NCBI RefSeq assembly: GCF_002269385.1
Contig: NZ_CP022957.1
Span: forward strand, 739,001-803,000
Direction: 5' to 3'
DNA length: 64,000 nucleotides
DNA from: Maribacter cobaltidurans
GTDB taxonomy: Bacteria > Bacteroidota > Bacteroidia > Flavobacteriales > Flavobacteriaceae
The position numbers and the translations under genes are program-made. The notes under the pieces were generated by a model. It did not search any database, had not been told where the DNA came from, and saw only the letters and a program-made list of their open reading frames with translations. Shown piece after piece: positions 36,620-45,664 of this stretch (position 1 is its first letter; each line of letters starts with the position of its first letter).

Positions 36620-37459
36620 ATGAAAAAGATGCTTAACAGACTAATCCCCAAATTTTATGGGTTCCTTTTGAACATTTATGTGCTGTTAAGTCCTCAAAAA
36701 GCAGCGGAAAAAGCCTTCAAAATATTTAGTAAAGTAAGGAAGGGAAGGGTTCTCCCACATCAAAAAACATACCTAGACCCTGTTCGACTTGAACGCTTGG
36801 AGGTTTCGGGTCATACTATCCAGACCTATAAATGGCCGGGTGTCAAGGATACCGTCCTTTTGATACATGGTTGGGAAAGCAATACATGGCGCTGGCATAA
36901 ACTATTGGAAAAACTCACAAAGGCAGACTTTAATGTCATTGCGTTTGATGCCCCTGCACACGGCTATTCATCAGGAGAACACCTGTATGTTCCGCTCTAT
37001 GCGGAAGTATTGGAAAAAATTATCACCACTTTTAAACCAAACCATCTAATTGGCCATTCCGTTGGTGGTATGACCATTCTTTACAACGAGTATAAAAACC
37101 CGAACAAGAACATTGAAAAAATAGTTACTATCGGGTCTCCATCGGAATTCCATGAAATAATCAAGCATTTTCAAAATCTTTTAGGTTTGTCAAACCGAAT
37201 GATAAACGCACTTGAAAAATACGTTATAAAAAGGTTTGGCTTTACTATCAAGGAGTTTTCTTCTTCTAGCTTTGTAAAAGAAAATGACAAAAAAGGACTT
37301 CTTCTACATGACCGTTTCGATAAGATAACACCTTACCATGCTTCTGAAAAGGTCCATGCAGTATGGGCCGAAAGTAAACTTATTAGTACGGAAGGCCTGG
37401 GCCATTCTATGCACCAGGATGAAGTAAACAATGAAATCATTGCTTTTTTACAAGAATAA
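36620..37459 (+). CDS. Alpha/beta hydrolase
   Basis: Alpha/beta-hydrolase-fold protein of 279 aa. The strand-turn-strand HGWESNT supplies the oxyanion region, the nucleophile elbow is GHSVGG (Ser near residue 149), the acid is probably Asp in LLHDRFDKITPY, and the base is the His of GLGHSMHQ. The N-terminus has a hydrophobic stretch (FYGFLLNIYVLLSP) that could associate with the membrane. Substrate unknown. It may be co-transcribed with the upstream lipoprotein (40 bp gap). Confidence 0.87.
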   Translation: MKKMLNRLIPKFYGFLLNIYVLLSPQKAAEKAFKIFSKVRKGRVLPHQKTYLDPVRLERLEVSGHTIQTYKWPGVKDTVLLIHGWESNTWRWHKLLEKLTKADFNVIAFDAPAHGYSSGEHLYVPLYAEVLEKIITTFKPNHLIGHSVGGMTILYNEYKNPNKNIEKIVTIGSPSEFHEIIKHFQNLLGLSNRMINALEKYVIKRFGFTIKEFSSSSFVKENDKKGLLLHDRFDKITPYHASEKVHAVWAESKLISTEGLGHSMHQDEVNNEIIAFLQE

Positions 37460-37520
37460 CGTATCCATTCAATTTTCATATACCTTCTAAATTCGATTTT
37501 TGGCTATTTTTAAAAGAAAA

Positions 37521-37772
37521 ATGCCAAAAGACAACAATAGACCCCGTGTAAAGAATGAAGATCAGTACGAAGCCTTAGTCGAAAAAGGATACAGCAAAGA
37601 AAAAGCAGCACGTATCGCCAATACACCCAATTCGGGCAAAAAGGGAGGTAAAGCCTCTAATTACGAGTAAAGGACCAAAAAGGAGCTCTATGAAAAAGCA
37701 AAGGAAATTGGTTTGGAAGGGCGTTCCAAAATGAACAAAAAAGAGTTAATTTCGGCTTTAAGAAATAACTGA
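37521..37772 (+). pseudogene. Rho-N-type small DNA-associated protein (DUF7218-like), interrupted by in-frame TAA
   Basis: A single frame of 84 codons from ATG 37521 to TGA 37772 is interrupted once, by TAA at 37668-37670. Before the stop the peptide reads NEDQYEALVEKGYSKEKAARIAN followed by a Gly/Lys linker; after it comes RTKKELYEKAKEIGLEGRSKMNKKELISALRNN, the SAP/Rho-N-like helical module that normally continues the same small protein. The two halves together have the expected domain order and length, so one codon, probably a Glu, Lys or Gln codon, appears to have become TAA. The first half alone might still be made. The downstream VOC gene begins 4 bp after its end. Confidence 0.65.
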
Positions 37773-37775
37773 ATT

Positions 37776-38201
37776 ATGAGCCACGTGTCACCATTTCATA
37801 TTGCCATACCTGTTCACAACTTGGCAGAATGTAGAAAATTCTATGGAGAAGTACTGAATTGCGAAGAAGGAAGAAGCAGCGACCAATGGGTCGATTTTAA
37901 CCTTTTTGGTCATCAATTGGTCATCCACTACAAACCAAAATCCGAAACGGAATCACTTCACCACAATCCCGTGGATGGGCACGACGTGCCCGTTCCACAT
38001 TATGGGGTTGTGCTACCTTGGGAAACCTTTGAAAGTTTCTCAGAAGAACTTAAAAAGAAAAATGTGAAATTTGTGATCGAACCTTATATCCGATTCAAAG
38101 GGCTAGTTGGCGAACAAGCGACTATGTTCTTTTTAGACCCGGCAGGTAACGCCCTGGAGTTCAAGGCATTTAAAGACATGGGGCAGTTATTTGCCAAATA
38201 G
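37776..38201 (+). CDS. VOC family protein (glyoxalase-like)
   Basis: Vicinal-oxygen-chelate fold protein of 141 aa with the paired beta-alpha-beta-beta-beta modules. The first module is [25 protein letters not shown] with the metal-ligand His at its start; [24 protein letters not shown] and [17 protein letters not shown] complete the metal site with His and Glu. The reaction is unknown. The stop lies 1 bp from the stop of the convergent aldo/keto reductase. Confidence 0.87.
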   Translation: MSHVSPFHIAIPVHNLAECRKFYGEVLNCEEGRSSDQWVDFNLFGHQLVIHYKPKSETESLHHNPVDGHDVPVPHYGVVLPWETFESFSEELKKKNVKFVIEPYIRFKGLVGEQATMFFLDPAGNALEFKAFKDMGQLFAK

Positions 38202-38202
38202 C

Positions 38203-39174
38203 CTATTGTGACCAGGAAGTAGGCACCCTGTCCCACCTGTGTTTTTTGAGCTCGCTATACAATTCTTTGGACATTGACTTACCATCGCTCGTGGCGGTAT
38301 TGGCCAAAACGTTACGCTGCTTTCTCATTCCGGGTATCGTGGTGCCGACATTTTTATTTTCCAAAATAAAGCGAAGGGCCATTTCGGCCATGGTCATCCC
38401 ATCTGGAATCAAGGGTCTAAGGGCATCGGCATGATCCACCGAAGAATTAAGGTTTTCAGGAACGAAATAGGTACCTCTCCAATCCCCTTCAGGAAATGTA
38501 GTCTCTTTTGTTAAATTACCGGTTAAGGTGCCTTCATCAAAAGGAACCCTCGCAATAACTCCAATGCCCAATTTTTCACATAAAGGAAAAAGTTTATCCT
38601 CGGGCGCTTGATCAAAAATATTATATATTACCTGTACTGCGTCCAAAATTCCTGTTTCTAAAGCCAAAATGCCATTTTCCGGCTCCCATCTGTTTACACT
38701 TATGCCCATGGCGGCAACCTTACCTTCTTTCTTCAAATCTTCAACGGCGCGCTGCCACTCCTCCCTCTTGCTCCAATTATCGTCCCAGGTATGAAACTGC
38801 ATCAAGTCTATTTGTTCCAGTCCCAAATTTTTGAGGGTTTTATGGGTATATTCCATAATATGCTCCACTGGATAGGAATCCTCAAAGGCGTATTCCGGTT
38901 TGGCCGGCCATTGAAAGTTCTTTGGCGGAATCTTACTTGCTGTATAAAGCTTTTTAGAAGGATGTCTTTTTACAAGGTCGCCCAAAAGTTCTTCACTATG
39001 CCCCTCACCATAGCCCCAGGCCGTATCAAAGAAATTGACTCCGTTTTCCACGGCCAAATCCAATGATTTTGCAGATTGCTCGTCATCAGACGCTTTCCAA
39101 CCGGCCATACCCCACATACCATAACCAATTTCACTTACTTCCCAATTTGTCCTTCCAAACCTTCTATATTTCAT
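38203..39174 (-). CDS. Aldo/keto reductase
   Basis: NADP-dependent (beta/alpha)8 reductase of 323 aa. The catalytic tetrad is visible: Asp and Tyr in NFFDTAWGYGEGHSEELLG, Lys in LYTASKIPP, and His in IDLMQFHTWDD. The cofactor region near the C-terminus is GTTIPGMRKQRNVLANTA. The sequence resembles bacterial L-glyceraldehyde-3-phosphate or sugar aldehyde reductases, but substrate is not decided. It lies 14 bp downstream of the GH43 gene, so it may act on sugars released by it. Confidence 0.9.
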   Translation of the reverse strand: MKYRRFGRTNWEVSEIGYGMWGMAGWKASDDEQSAKSLDLAVENGVNFFDTAWGYGEGHSEELLGDLVKRHPSKKLYTASKIPPKNFQWPAKPEYAFEDSYPVEHIMEYTHKTLKNLGLEQIDLMQFHTWDDNWSKREEWQRAVEDLKKEGKVAAMGISVNRWEPENGILALETGILDAVQVIYNIFDQAPEDKLFPLCEKLGIGVIARVPFDEGTLTGNLTKETTFPEGDWRGTYFVPENLNSSVDHADALRPLIPDGMTMAEMALRFILENKNVGTTIPGMRKQRNVLANTATSDGKSMSKELYSELKKHRWDRVPTSWSQ

Positions 39175-39188
39175 TACTTGATATATTT

Positions 39189-40220
39189 TTATTTGCTGTC
39201 AATAATTCTCTTTTCTACACCAGAAAATGTGATTTTCACTGGTTTAATCGTTCCGTCTTTATTGAATTCCATTTTATCCAGGCAAGTCACTCTATGGTCC
39301 CTATCCTTATTGGGAATAGGTCTGCGATGGTACACCATAATCCACTCATCCGTACCCGGCACATTGATTACCGAATGATGGCCTGCTCCAGTGGCCACTT
39401 TTTCATCAGATTCCAATACGGTTCCAATACGTTTATAGGGACCCGTTACTGCATCGGCCATGGCGTACACCACCCGGTAACTACCGTCCGTCCAATTTCC
39501 TTCGGACCACATAAAATAATAAATTCCCTTTCGTAAAAACATAAACGGACCCTCTACATATCCCTCGGGAGTGATTTCCCTAAAAAGGTCACCATTCTCC
39601 CATGGTATAAAACCTGTAAAATCCTTATTCAATTTTCCCAAGTTACAATGACTCCATCCCCCATAGAAAAAATAATGGGTTCCGTCCACATCTTTAAATA
39701 CAAACTGATCTATAGGTTGTGCGTCATTATAAAAATCCGAAATCAGTGGTTTGCCTAAATAATCCTCAAATGGTCCACCGGGATTTTCGGAAACTGCAAC
39801 CCCAATGCCCCCGTAATGATTAATATCGTTACTAGGGTCGTAAGATGACCTTCCTGGTCTTTGAATATCGTTTGCCCCGAAAAACAAATAATATCTATCA
39901 TCCTTTTCAATTATTGACGGAGCCCATAGGGCCTGCCTTAACCATTTCACCTTAGTAGTATCCAGAATATTTTCATGCTTCTCCCATTGAATCAAATCTT
40001 TTGATGAGAAGGCATCAAAATGTAATTGTTTATCATAATCATCAGAAAAGGTAGGATATATCCAATATTCATTTCCAAAAACAACGCCCTCCGGGTCGGC
40101 ATACCAGCCTTCAAATATTGGGTTACCGGACATTGATACAGATTCATTATTTTGAACTGCGGTCTTACACCCCATCATTAAACAAACAACTGTATATACT
40201 GCAAATAGCCTCTTTATCAT
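39189..40220 (-). CDS. Glycoside hydrolase family 43-like lipoprotein
   Basis: Five-bladed beta-propeller glycosidase of 343 aa with a lipoprotein signal peptide (VYTVVCLMMGC). The three acidic catalytic positions of the family can be read: Asp in EGWYADPEG, Asp in DAQPIDQFVF (transition-state stabiliser), and Glu in GYVEGPFMFLRKGIYYFMWS (general acid). Members act on arabinosides or xylosides. It lies upstream of the aldo/keto reductase and downstream of a DUF2306 gene on the same strand. Confidence 0.88.
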   Translation of the reverse strand: MIKRLFAVYTVVCLMMGCKTAVQNNESVSMSGNPIFEGWYADPEGVVFGNEYWIYPTFSDDYDKQLHFDAFSSKDLIQWEKHENILDTTKVKWLRQALWAPSIIEKDDRYYLFFGANDIQRPGRSSYDPSNDINHYGGIGVAVSENPGGPFEDYLGKPLISDFYNDAQPIDQFVFKDVDGTHYFFYGGWSHCNLGKLNKDFTGFIPWENGDLFREITPEGYVEGPFMFLRKGIYYFMWSEGNWTDGSYRVVYAMADAVTGPYKRIGTVLESDEKVATGAGHHSVINVPGTDEWIMVYHRRPIPNKDRDHRVTCLDKMEFNKDGTIKPVKITFSGVEKRIIDSK

Positions 40221-40308
40221 TTTATGATATTAGAAAATTATAATTATTTCGGAAGATATTCCATAATCAAGGAATACCGTTGGCAAACCAATAAAAATTC
40301 AAGAATTT

Positions 40309-40929
40309 TCACCCTATAATAAGGCCCTTGCGCCTAACCCAAAAATAAGCAAAAACGAGATTAGGTACCCATGCGAGCCAAGCTACAATTCTATAAGCGG
40401 GTTCAAAAGAGCCTATTATCAATATTAATAATGGAAGCCAGATTCTTAGGGTAACCGCTCCAAAACACGCTGCGTAACTATAAATCATAAATACTTTATG
40501 TTTCTCGATATCACCTTTTCTAATGGCGAAATAGGCAGAAAGCGTAAAAAACAGCCAAACAACAGCCAGAAAGAAAAATCCCAACTTAGCTATAAAACCA
40601 CCCGTAGCGTAAAATGCTATAAAACCTCCACAAAATCCACTTATCAAAACAGCAATAACATAAATTTTACCAATGAGCCTATGTCTTGCCAAATTGGAGT
40701 TACGGAAACGTCTACTAAACTGAACCCAGCCAATTCCTAAAGCAAGGCCACCAAATGAAATATGCCCATAGAATCCAGTATTCCATATTTTATTCGCAAG
40801 AAGTTCCTTACTCTTGGACAACAAAAGACCCATTTCTCCGTCGGCAAAAACATATATGAGAGGATATAGACCTATCCCAACTGCCAAAAAACCAAAAACA
40901 AACCATGCTATTTTGTTTGTCCTATTCAT
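40309..40929 (-). CDS. DUF2306 membrane protein
   Basis: Polytopic membrane protein of 206 aa with six or seven predicted helices. Conserved polar residues lie in FYGHISFGGLALGIGWVQFS, RHRLIGKIYVIAVLISGFCGGF and IEKHKVFMIYSYAACFGAVTLRIWLP; the repeated His residues could bind heme or metal, as proposed for related cytochrome-like families, but this is not established. Its start overlaps the end of the esterase gene by 8 bp, so the two are probably co-translated. Confidence 0.8.
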   Translation of the reverse strand: MNRTNKIAWFVFGFLAVGIGLYPLIYVFADGEMGLLLSKSKELLANKIWNTGFYGHISFGGLALGIGWVQFSRRFRNSNLARHRLIGKIYVIAVLISGFCGGFIAFYATGGFIAKLGFFFLAVVWLFFTLSAYFAIRKGDIEKHKVFMIYSYAACFGAVTLRIWLPLLILIIGSFEPAYRIVAWLAWVPNLVFAYFWVRRKGLIIG

Positions 40930-42652
40930 ATCTCCAACTCGTCAAATCGGCATTGTTTGGGGCACTTTTTGCAATCCGTTCCATAATCTTTGGTACGTAC
41001 ATGGAATTATATCGTAATCTGCTTATGGCGTTGGGCAGCTCTGGGTCACCGTTCCAGCAGTGTTCGGCCCGGTCACCGTATAGAACCTCACCATCATAAT
41101 AAGGCTCCGTTGTACTTTCGAGAAAATCTTCCATTAAATAGACCGCATTGTTGAGGTAGTAGTTATCCATATCACCACAATATATATGGATTTTCCCCTT
41201 AAGGTTTTCACCCAATTTATCCCAGTCGCGTTCCATAATATAACGTAAGTCATAATTTTCTTTCCAATACTCCGCGACCTCATGATCGATATCACCGGTC
41301 ATTTTATCCCAAATCCTAACGGGATACCCATCTTCTCCTTGTGGAGAATAGGTTGCTTCCCAAATGTCCCATTGTTGACCTGACCTGGATTTATCGCCAA
41401 GTACGAGTTCCAAATGATTTCCTTGTTTCAATGTAGACTGAATGTTACCCAAATAATCCCTATGAGAAGGCACTTCCAATTTCTTATGTGGGGCATCATA
41501 GTAATAGGCGTTTTCATCTTCATAGATATTGGTAAGACAATATGCCCTAAAATCTATAGGGTCCGGGCAAGCGGCAAAACAACCATTATACTCTTCAGGA
41601 TATTTGACCTGAACAGCCAAAGCTTCCCACCCTCCGGTAGAACCACCATACAGAAACCTGGACCAACCCTCACCCATTCCCCGAAATTCTTTTTCGATAT
41701 ATGGAATAAGTTCATAGGTAATTGCATCACCATAGGGTCCTTGACTCGCAGAATTCACGGCATAGGAATCATCATAATAGGGTGTTGGATGCTGAATTTC
41801 TATGATGAGAAACCTGGGGAAGTCGGGTTCGTTCCATCTTTTATAAAAATCATAAGCCTCCTGTTGCTGGATAATATTATAACCTTCCAAATCAAAACGT
41901 TCGGAGTACTCTGGTTCTAAGTTGGGGTCTGGAGGAGTTGTTCTAAAACCTCCAAAATCAGATGGGAAATGCCCATGAAAAACCATCAAAGGATATTTTG
42001 CCTCAGGATGTTCCTCAAAACCTTTTGGCAGTAAAACATGAGCTCCCAAGTACATATCCCGACCATAAAATTCCGACAGTTTCTCCGATTTTATTTTAAT
42101 ATGTTTAATCCATTTCGTATCCTCTGGCTCCGGTATCGGTGGAATGATCTGGTCCATGACCACTGAAACATTTTCAATACCCGTACTTCCCACTCTAATC
42201 TTAAAGGGCTTGCTATAGAGGTTGCCCGGTGAACTCCGCCACTGCTGACCTTCGCCATTGTCCATAGGTAATTTTACGGTGTGGCCCGTTGACAAATTGA
42301 AGGTTTCGTACACATGTAACAGTGCCTGCACATTATATTCTCCCGGTGGAATCTCCTTCATACTTGGATAGGGATACCCAAATACGGCCGCATCAAAGGT
42401 TATGGGTTCACCAGGTAACATGCCATCTACATTTACACCAAAGATTAATTGGGTATTTAGACCATCATTAATTTGAAATCGAGGTTCTTTACTGTCATCC
42501 GTAGAGAGCATCAACAATAACCTGCCATCCATACTATCTGAGCTTGCGGTCTCCGCAAAACTTACGTCAATATTATAAGTTGATTCCTTTATTTCCTCAC
42601 AGGAGGAGAACATAAGGACACAAATACAACTAAGGAAGAGATATCGGGTCAT
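40922..42652 (-). CDS. Esterase-D-like alpha/beta hydrolase lipoprotein
   Basis: Exported hydrolase of 576 aa. A lipoprotein signal peptide (FLSCICVLMFSSC) is followed by an N-terminal domain of about 160 residues with beta-sandwich character (TFDAAVFGYPYPSMKEIPPGEYNVQALLHVYET), then an alpha/beta-hydrolase domain. The nucleophile elbow is FLYGGSTGGWEALAV, and YPLMVFHGHFPSDFGG is the oxyanion region. The C-terminus contains IHIYCGDMDNYYLNNAVYLM and AEHCWNGDP with probable acid and base. Homologues deacylate polysaccharides or act on esters; the large accessory domain is not diagnostic. It is translationally coupled to the DUF2306 gene. Confidence 0.82.
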   Translation of the reverse strand: MTRYLFLSCICVLMFSSCEEIKESTYNIDVSFAETASSDSMDGRLLLMLSTDDSKEPRFQINDGLNTQLIFGVNVDGMLPGEPITFDAAVFGYPYPSMKEIPPGEYNVQALLHVYETFNLSTGHTVKLPMDNGEGQQWRSSPGNLYSKPFKIRVGSTGIENVSVVMDQIIPPIPEPEDTKWIKHIKIKSEKLSEFYGRDMYLGAHVLLPKGFEEHPEAKYPLMVFHGHFPSDFGGFRTTPPDPNLEPEYSERFDLEGYNIIQQQEAYDFYKRWNEPDFPRFLIIEIQHPTPYYDDSYAVNSASQGPYGDAITYELIPYIEKEFRGMGEGWSRFLYGGSTGGWEALAVQVKYPEEYNGCFAACPDPIDFRAYCLTNIYEDENAYYYDAPHKKLEVPSHRDYLGNIQSTLKQGNHLELVLGDKSRSGQQWDIWEATYSPQGEDGYPVRIWDKMTGDIDHEVAEYWKENYDLRYIMERDWDKLGENLKGKIHIYCGDMDNYYLNNAVYLMEDFLESTTEPYYDGEVLYGDRAEHCWNGDPELPNAISRLRYNSMYVPKIMERIAKSAPNNADLTSWRYE

Positions 42653-42799
42653 AAGGTCGGTTTTTGGATTAAAAGGTAGTCCATTTTAACAACAATCCAA
42701 AGAAGACCTGTTTTTTAGTTTAATTATTATCCATTCAAAGAATTATTCAGAAATGTAGGCATTAAGTTGGGTTATACCAATTCATAAATTTTTACGTTT

Positions 42800-42807
42800 T
42801 ATGTTTG
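42800..42807 (+). promoter_or_regulatory. Candidate -7 element for the second small lipoprotein
   Basis: TATGTTTG matches TAnnTTTG and lies 54 bp before the ATG at 42862. Immediately after it GTTATG (42808-42813) and CATAAC (42819-42824) form a 6-bp inverted repeat near the expected transcription start, which could be an operator. Confidence 0.4.
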
Positions 42808-42861
42808 GTTATGTTTCACATAACTTATGCTGAAACAAGAAGAATCCCAATTCTTACGATT

Positions 42862-43008
42862 ATGAAAAAACTAACGGTTGTAACTTTTGTTGTTCTTGGA
42901 ATTTTTGCAGCAAGCAGCTGTGATTACGACGACAGTAATGACATCGATATTCTTATTCCCAATGATTCTACGGAAACCGGTATAGAGGCTAGAAAAATTC
43001 CAAACTAA
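42862..43008 (+). CDS. Tiny lipoprotein with C-terminal IPN motif
   Basis: Protein of 48 aa. The ATG at 42862 (MKKLTVVTFVVLGIFAASSC) gives a standard lipoprotein signal peptide with Cys20; an earlier in-frame ATG at 42805 would put 19 unrelated residues in front. The mature peptide has 29 residues, starts with the acidic stretch CDYDDSNDIDIL and ends in TGIEARKIPN. The C-terminal pattern IE-x2-[QK]-IPN is shared with the lipoprotein at 18635-18826. The short length and free-standing promoter suggest a peptide that is processed, displayed or used as a signal, all unproven. Confidence 0.6.
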   Translation: MKKLTVVTFVVLGIFAASSCDYDDSNDIDILIPNDSTETGIEARKIPN

Positions 43009-43011
43009 AAA

Positions 43012-43045
43012 CCCCACGATTACTATCGTAGGGCATTTATTTTTC
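43012..43045. terminator. Bidirectional terminator between the tiny lipoprotein and folD
   Basis: CCC-ACGAT (43013-43020) pairs with ATCGT-GGG (43024-43033, one bulged A) around TACT. A T-rich tract follows on the plus strand and GGGGTTTTT is read on the minus strand, so it suits both convergent genes. Confidence 0.55.
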
Positions 43046-43056
43046 CTATATCTTTA

Positions 43057-43941
43057 TTATTCCCTACTCCTATGCCTTTCTCGGGCGAGCAAGGTGTTTT
43101 TTAACAACATTGCTATGGTCATGGGACCTACACCACCTGGCACCGGAGTAATATAAGAGGCTTTTTTACTTACATTTTCGTAATCTACGTCACCTGTAAT
43201 ATAATAACCCCTTTCCCGTGTTTCATCCGGAACTCTAGTAATTCCAACATCGATTACCACAGCATCATCCTTCACCATTTCGGCCTTAAGAAAATTGGGT
43301 ACCCCAAGGGCGGAAATAACAATGTCCGCCTGGGAAATTATTTGAGTAATATTCTTGGTGTGGCTATGAGTCAATGTTACCGTAGAATTCCCTGGCCAAC
43401 CCTTTCTACCCATAAGAATACTCATTGGTCTACCCACGATATGACTTCTACCGATAACTACGGTATGCTTGCCCTTAGTATCTACTTGATAACGTTCCAA
43501 CAATTCCAGAATTCCAAAAGGAGTTGCCGGAATGAAGGTGCTCATATCCAATGCCATTTTACCAAAATTCATAGGATGGAACCCATCAACATCCTTATCT
43601 GGATGAACGGCCATAATAACTTTTTGGGTATCAATTTGCTCTGGTAAAGGTAATTGCACGATAAAGCCATCAATGTCCTTATCCTCGTTTAGCTCGTGTA
43701 TTTTTTTCAACAATTCCTGTTCCGAAGTCGTACTGGGCAACCTTACCATTGTAGATTCAAAACCTACCCGTTCGCAAGAGCGCACCTTACTGCCTACATA
43801 GGTAAGACTTGCACCGTCATTACCTACAATAACTGCCGCCAAATGAGGCACTTTCTCCCCTCTTTCCCTCATTTTTGCTACTTCGGCAGCAATCTCTTCC
43901 TTTATTTGATTTGAAATTTTCTTCCCGTCAAGTATTTCCAT
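43057..43941 (-). CDS. folD: Methylenetetrahydrofolate dehydrogenase/cyclohydrolase
   Basis: Bifunctional folate enzyme of 294 aa, normal FolD length, interconverting methylene-, methenyl- and formyl-tetrahydrofolate in the cytosol. Conserved segments are AAVIVGNDGASLTYVGSKVRSCERVG with the catalytic Lys, DGFIVQLPLP, PDKDVDGFHPMNFGKM, HTVVIGRSHIVGRPMS with the NADP-binding loop, and ITPVPGGVGPMTIAMLLKNT. It lies 38 bp downstream of ffh and is probably co-transcribed. Confidence 0.96.
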   Translation of the reverse strand: MEILDGKKISNQIKEEIAAEVAKMRERGEKVPHLAAVIVGNDGASLTYVGSKVRSCERVGFESTMVRLPSTTSEQELLKKIHELNEDKDIDGFIVQLPLPEQIDTQKVIMAVHPDKDVDGFHPMNFGKMALDMSTFIPATPFGILELLERYQVDTKGKHTVVIGRSHIVGRPMSILMGRKGWPGNSTVTLTHSHTKNITQIISQADIVISALGVPNFLKAEMVKDDAVVIDVGITRVPDETRERGYYITGDVDYENVSKKASYITPVPGGVGPMTIAMLLKNTLLARERHRSRE

Positions 43942-43979
43942 GTTGGCCTTTTACTAAATTATATTGATTGCTATTATTC

Positions 43980-45311
43980 CTAACGTCCTAGGCCGCTCAT
44001 CATTTGCATCATTTTTTTACCGCCACCTCCTTGCATCATTTTCATCATTTTGCTCATCTGGTCGAACTGTTTGAGTAATTGATTAACCTCCTGTACCTCC
44101 CTGCCGCTACCTTTGGCAATTCGCTTTTTCCTACTGGCATTTAACTTGGAAGGGTTAGACCTTTCATCTGGTGTCATAGAATAAATAATGGCCTCAATAT
44201 GTTTAAAGGCATCATCATCTATATCCAGACCCTTTAGGGCTTTACCTGCACCAGGTATCATTCCCATAAGGTCCTTCATATTACCCATTTTCTTAATCTG
44301 CTGAATTTGGCTTAAGAAATCATCAAAACCGAATTTATTTTTGGCTATTTTCTTCTGAATCTTTCTGGCTTCCTCCTCATCGAATTGTTCCTGGGCCCTT
44401 TCTACCAAGGACACCACATCTCCCATCCCAAGGATACGGTCCGCCATACGGGAAGGATAGAAAATATCGATAGCCTCCATCTTCTCGCCCGTACCGATAA
44501 ATTTAATCGGCTTGTTTACCACCGATTTAATGGAAATTGCCGCACCACCGCGCGTATCACCGTCCAATTTGGTTAGGATGACACCATCAAAATTTAAAAC
44601 ATCATTAAAGGCTTTTGCCGTATTTACCGCATCCTGACCTGTCATTGAATCCACAACAAATAAGGTCTCCTGTGGATTGATAGCCTTATGGATATCCGAT
44701 ATTTCGTTCATCATCTTCTCATCCACGGCCAAACGACCCGCGGTATCGATGATGACCACATTGTTTCCATCCGCTTTTGCCTTTGCAATACCCGCCTTGG
44801 CAATGGCTACCGGGTCGTTGTTTTCCCTATCCGAATACACGGGAACATTTATTTGCTCTCCAACCACATGAAGCTGGTCTATTGCCGCAGGACGGTACAC
44901 ATCACATGCAACCAACAATGGGTTCTTTGATTTTTTGGTCTTTAAGAAGTTCGCCAATTTTCCGGAAAAAGTTGTTTTACCGGACCCTTGTAGACCGGAC
45001 ATTAAAATAACCGATGGGTTACCCGATAGGTTTATACCCTCGGACTCACCGCCCATTAATTCCGTTAGCTCGTCCTTGACAATTTTGACCATGAGCTGCC
45101 CGGGCTGCAACGTAGTCAAAACGTTTTGCCCCAAGGCCTTTTCCTTTACCCTATTGGTAAATTCCTTGGCAATCTTAAAATTGACATCCGCATCCAAAAG
45201 GGCCCTACGCACCTCTTTGGTGGTCTCCGCAACATTGATTTCCGTGATTTGCCCGTGACCTTTGAGTACATGAAGAGCTTTATCTAACTTATCGCTTAAA
45301 TTATCAAACAT
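43980..45311 (-). CDS. ffh: Signal recognition particle protein Ffh
   Basis: GTPase subunit of the signal recognition particle, 443 aa, which binds 4.5S RNA and signal sequences of nascent membrane proteins. The N domain is followed by the G domain with G1 GLQGSGKTTFSGKLA, DVYRPAAIDQL, DTAGRL and TKLDGDTRGGAA; the M domain has the Met-rich tail (QMSKMMKMMQGGGGKKMMQ). No 4.5S RNA gene was recognised nearby. It is the first gene of an ffh-folD operon. Confidence 0.97.
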   Translation of the reverse strand: MFDNLSDKLDKALHVLKGHGQITEINVAETTKEVRRALLDADVNFKIAKEFTNRVKEKALGQNVLTTLQPGQLMVKIVKDELTELMGGESEGINLSGNPSVILMSGLQGSGKTTFSGKLANFLKTKKSKNPLLVACDVYRPAAIDQLHVVGEQINVPVYSDRENNDPVAIAKAGIAKAKADGNNVVIIDTAGRLAVDEKMMNEISDIHKAINPQETLFVVDSMTGQDAVNTAKAFNDVLNFDGVILTKLDGDTRGGAAISIKSVVNKPIKFIGTGEKMEAIDIFYPSRMADRILGMGDVVSLVERAQEQFDEEEARKIQKKIAKNKFGFDDFLSQIQQIKKMGNMKDLMGMIPGAGKALKGLDIDDDAFKHIEAIIYSMTPDERSNPSKLNASRKKRIAKGSGREVQEVNQLLKQFDQMSKMMKMMQGGGGKKMMQMMSGLGR

Positions 45312-45334
45312 TCTTTTCCTATTTAAAAGGAATA

Positions 45335-45342
45335 CAAATTTA
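45335..45342 (-). promoter_or_regulatory. Candidate -7 element for ffh
   Basis: On the minus strand TAAATTTG matches TAnnTTTG and lies 24 bp before the ffh ATG at 45311. No TTG at -33 spacing. Confidence 0.4.
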
Positions 45343-45379
45343 AGAATATCATTGCTAAACGGGCATAAACACCACTAAA

Positions 45380-45420
45380 ATCTATCAAACAAAAAGAGCA
45401 TCCAAAACATGGATGCTCTT
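45380..45420 (-). terminator. Rho-independent terminator of the acidic lipoprotein locus
   Basis: AAGAGCATCC (45394-45403) and GGATGCTCTT (45411-45420) form a perfect 10-bp stem with a 7-nt loop. Read on the minus strand it is followed by TTTTTGTTT, so it ends transcription from the 159-aa lipoprotein gene before ffh. Confidence 0.75.
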
Positions 45421-45664
45421 AGCGCTGGGATGTGGGGCAAAAAAGGTATTACATTTTCATCATTATCGTTCAATTGTATAATTTGACCTAGAATACCCGT
45501 TCATTAAAGGGCTATTATTAGACAATACACGATTGAAACTTAAATCTAATCTATATTAATGCTCATTTGGTAAATTATCCCAGAAACAACCTCCATCAAC
45601 ACCACCAACGAGGCCCAACTCTTTACTGCTGGCGGTGTATTTTTGGACGTTATATCATTAAATA
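45421..45664. other. Gene-free stretch downstream of the 159-aa lipoprotein
   Basis: Together with the terminator and ffh leader this makes 353 bp without a gene. On the minus strand ACACCGCCA and TGGTGGTGT (45600-45640 region) can form an imperfect hairpin with one G-U pair before the main terminator. I see no coding sequence here on either strand; the transcript therefore has an unusually long 3' untranslated region. Confidence 0.45.
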
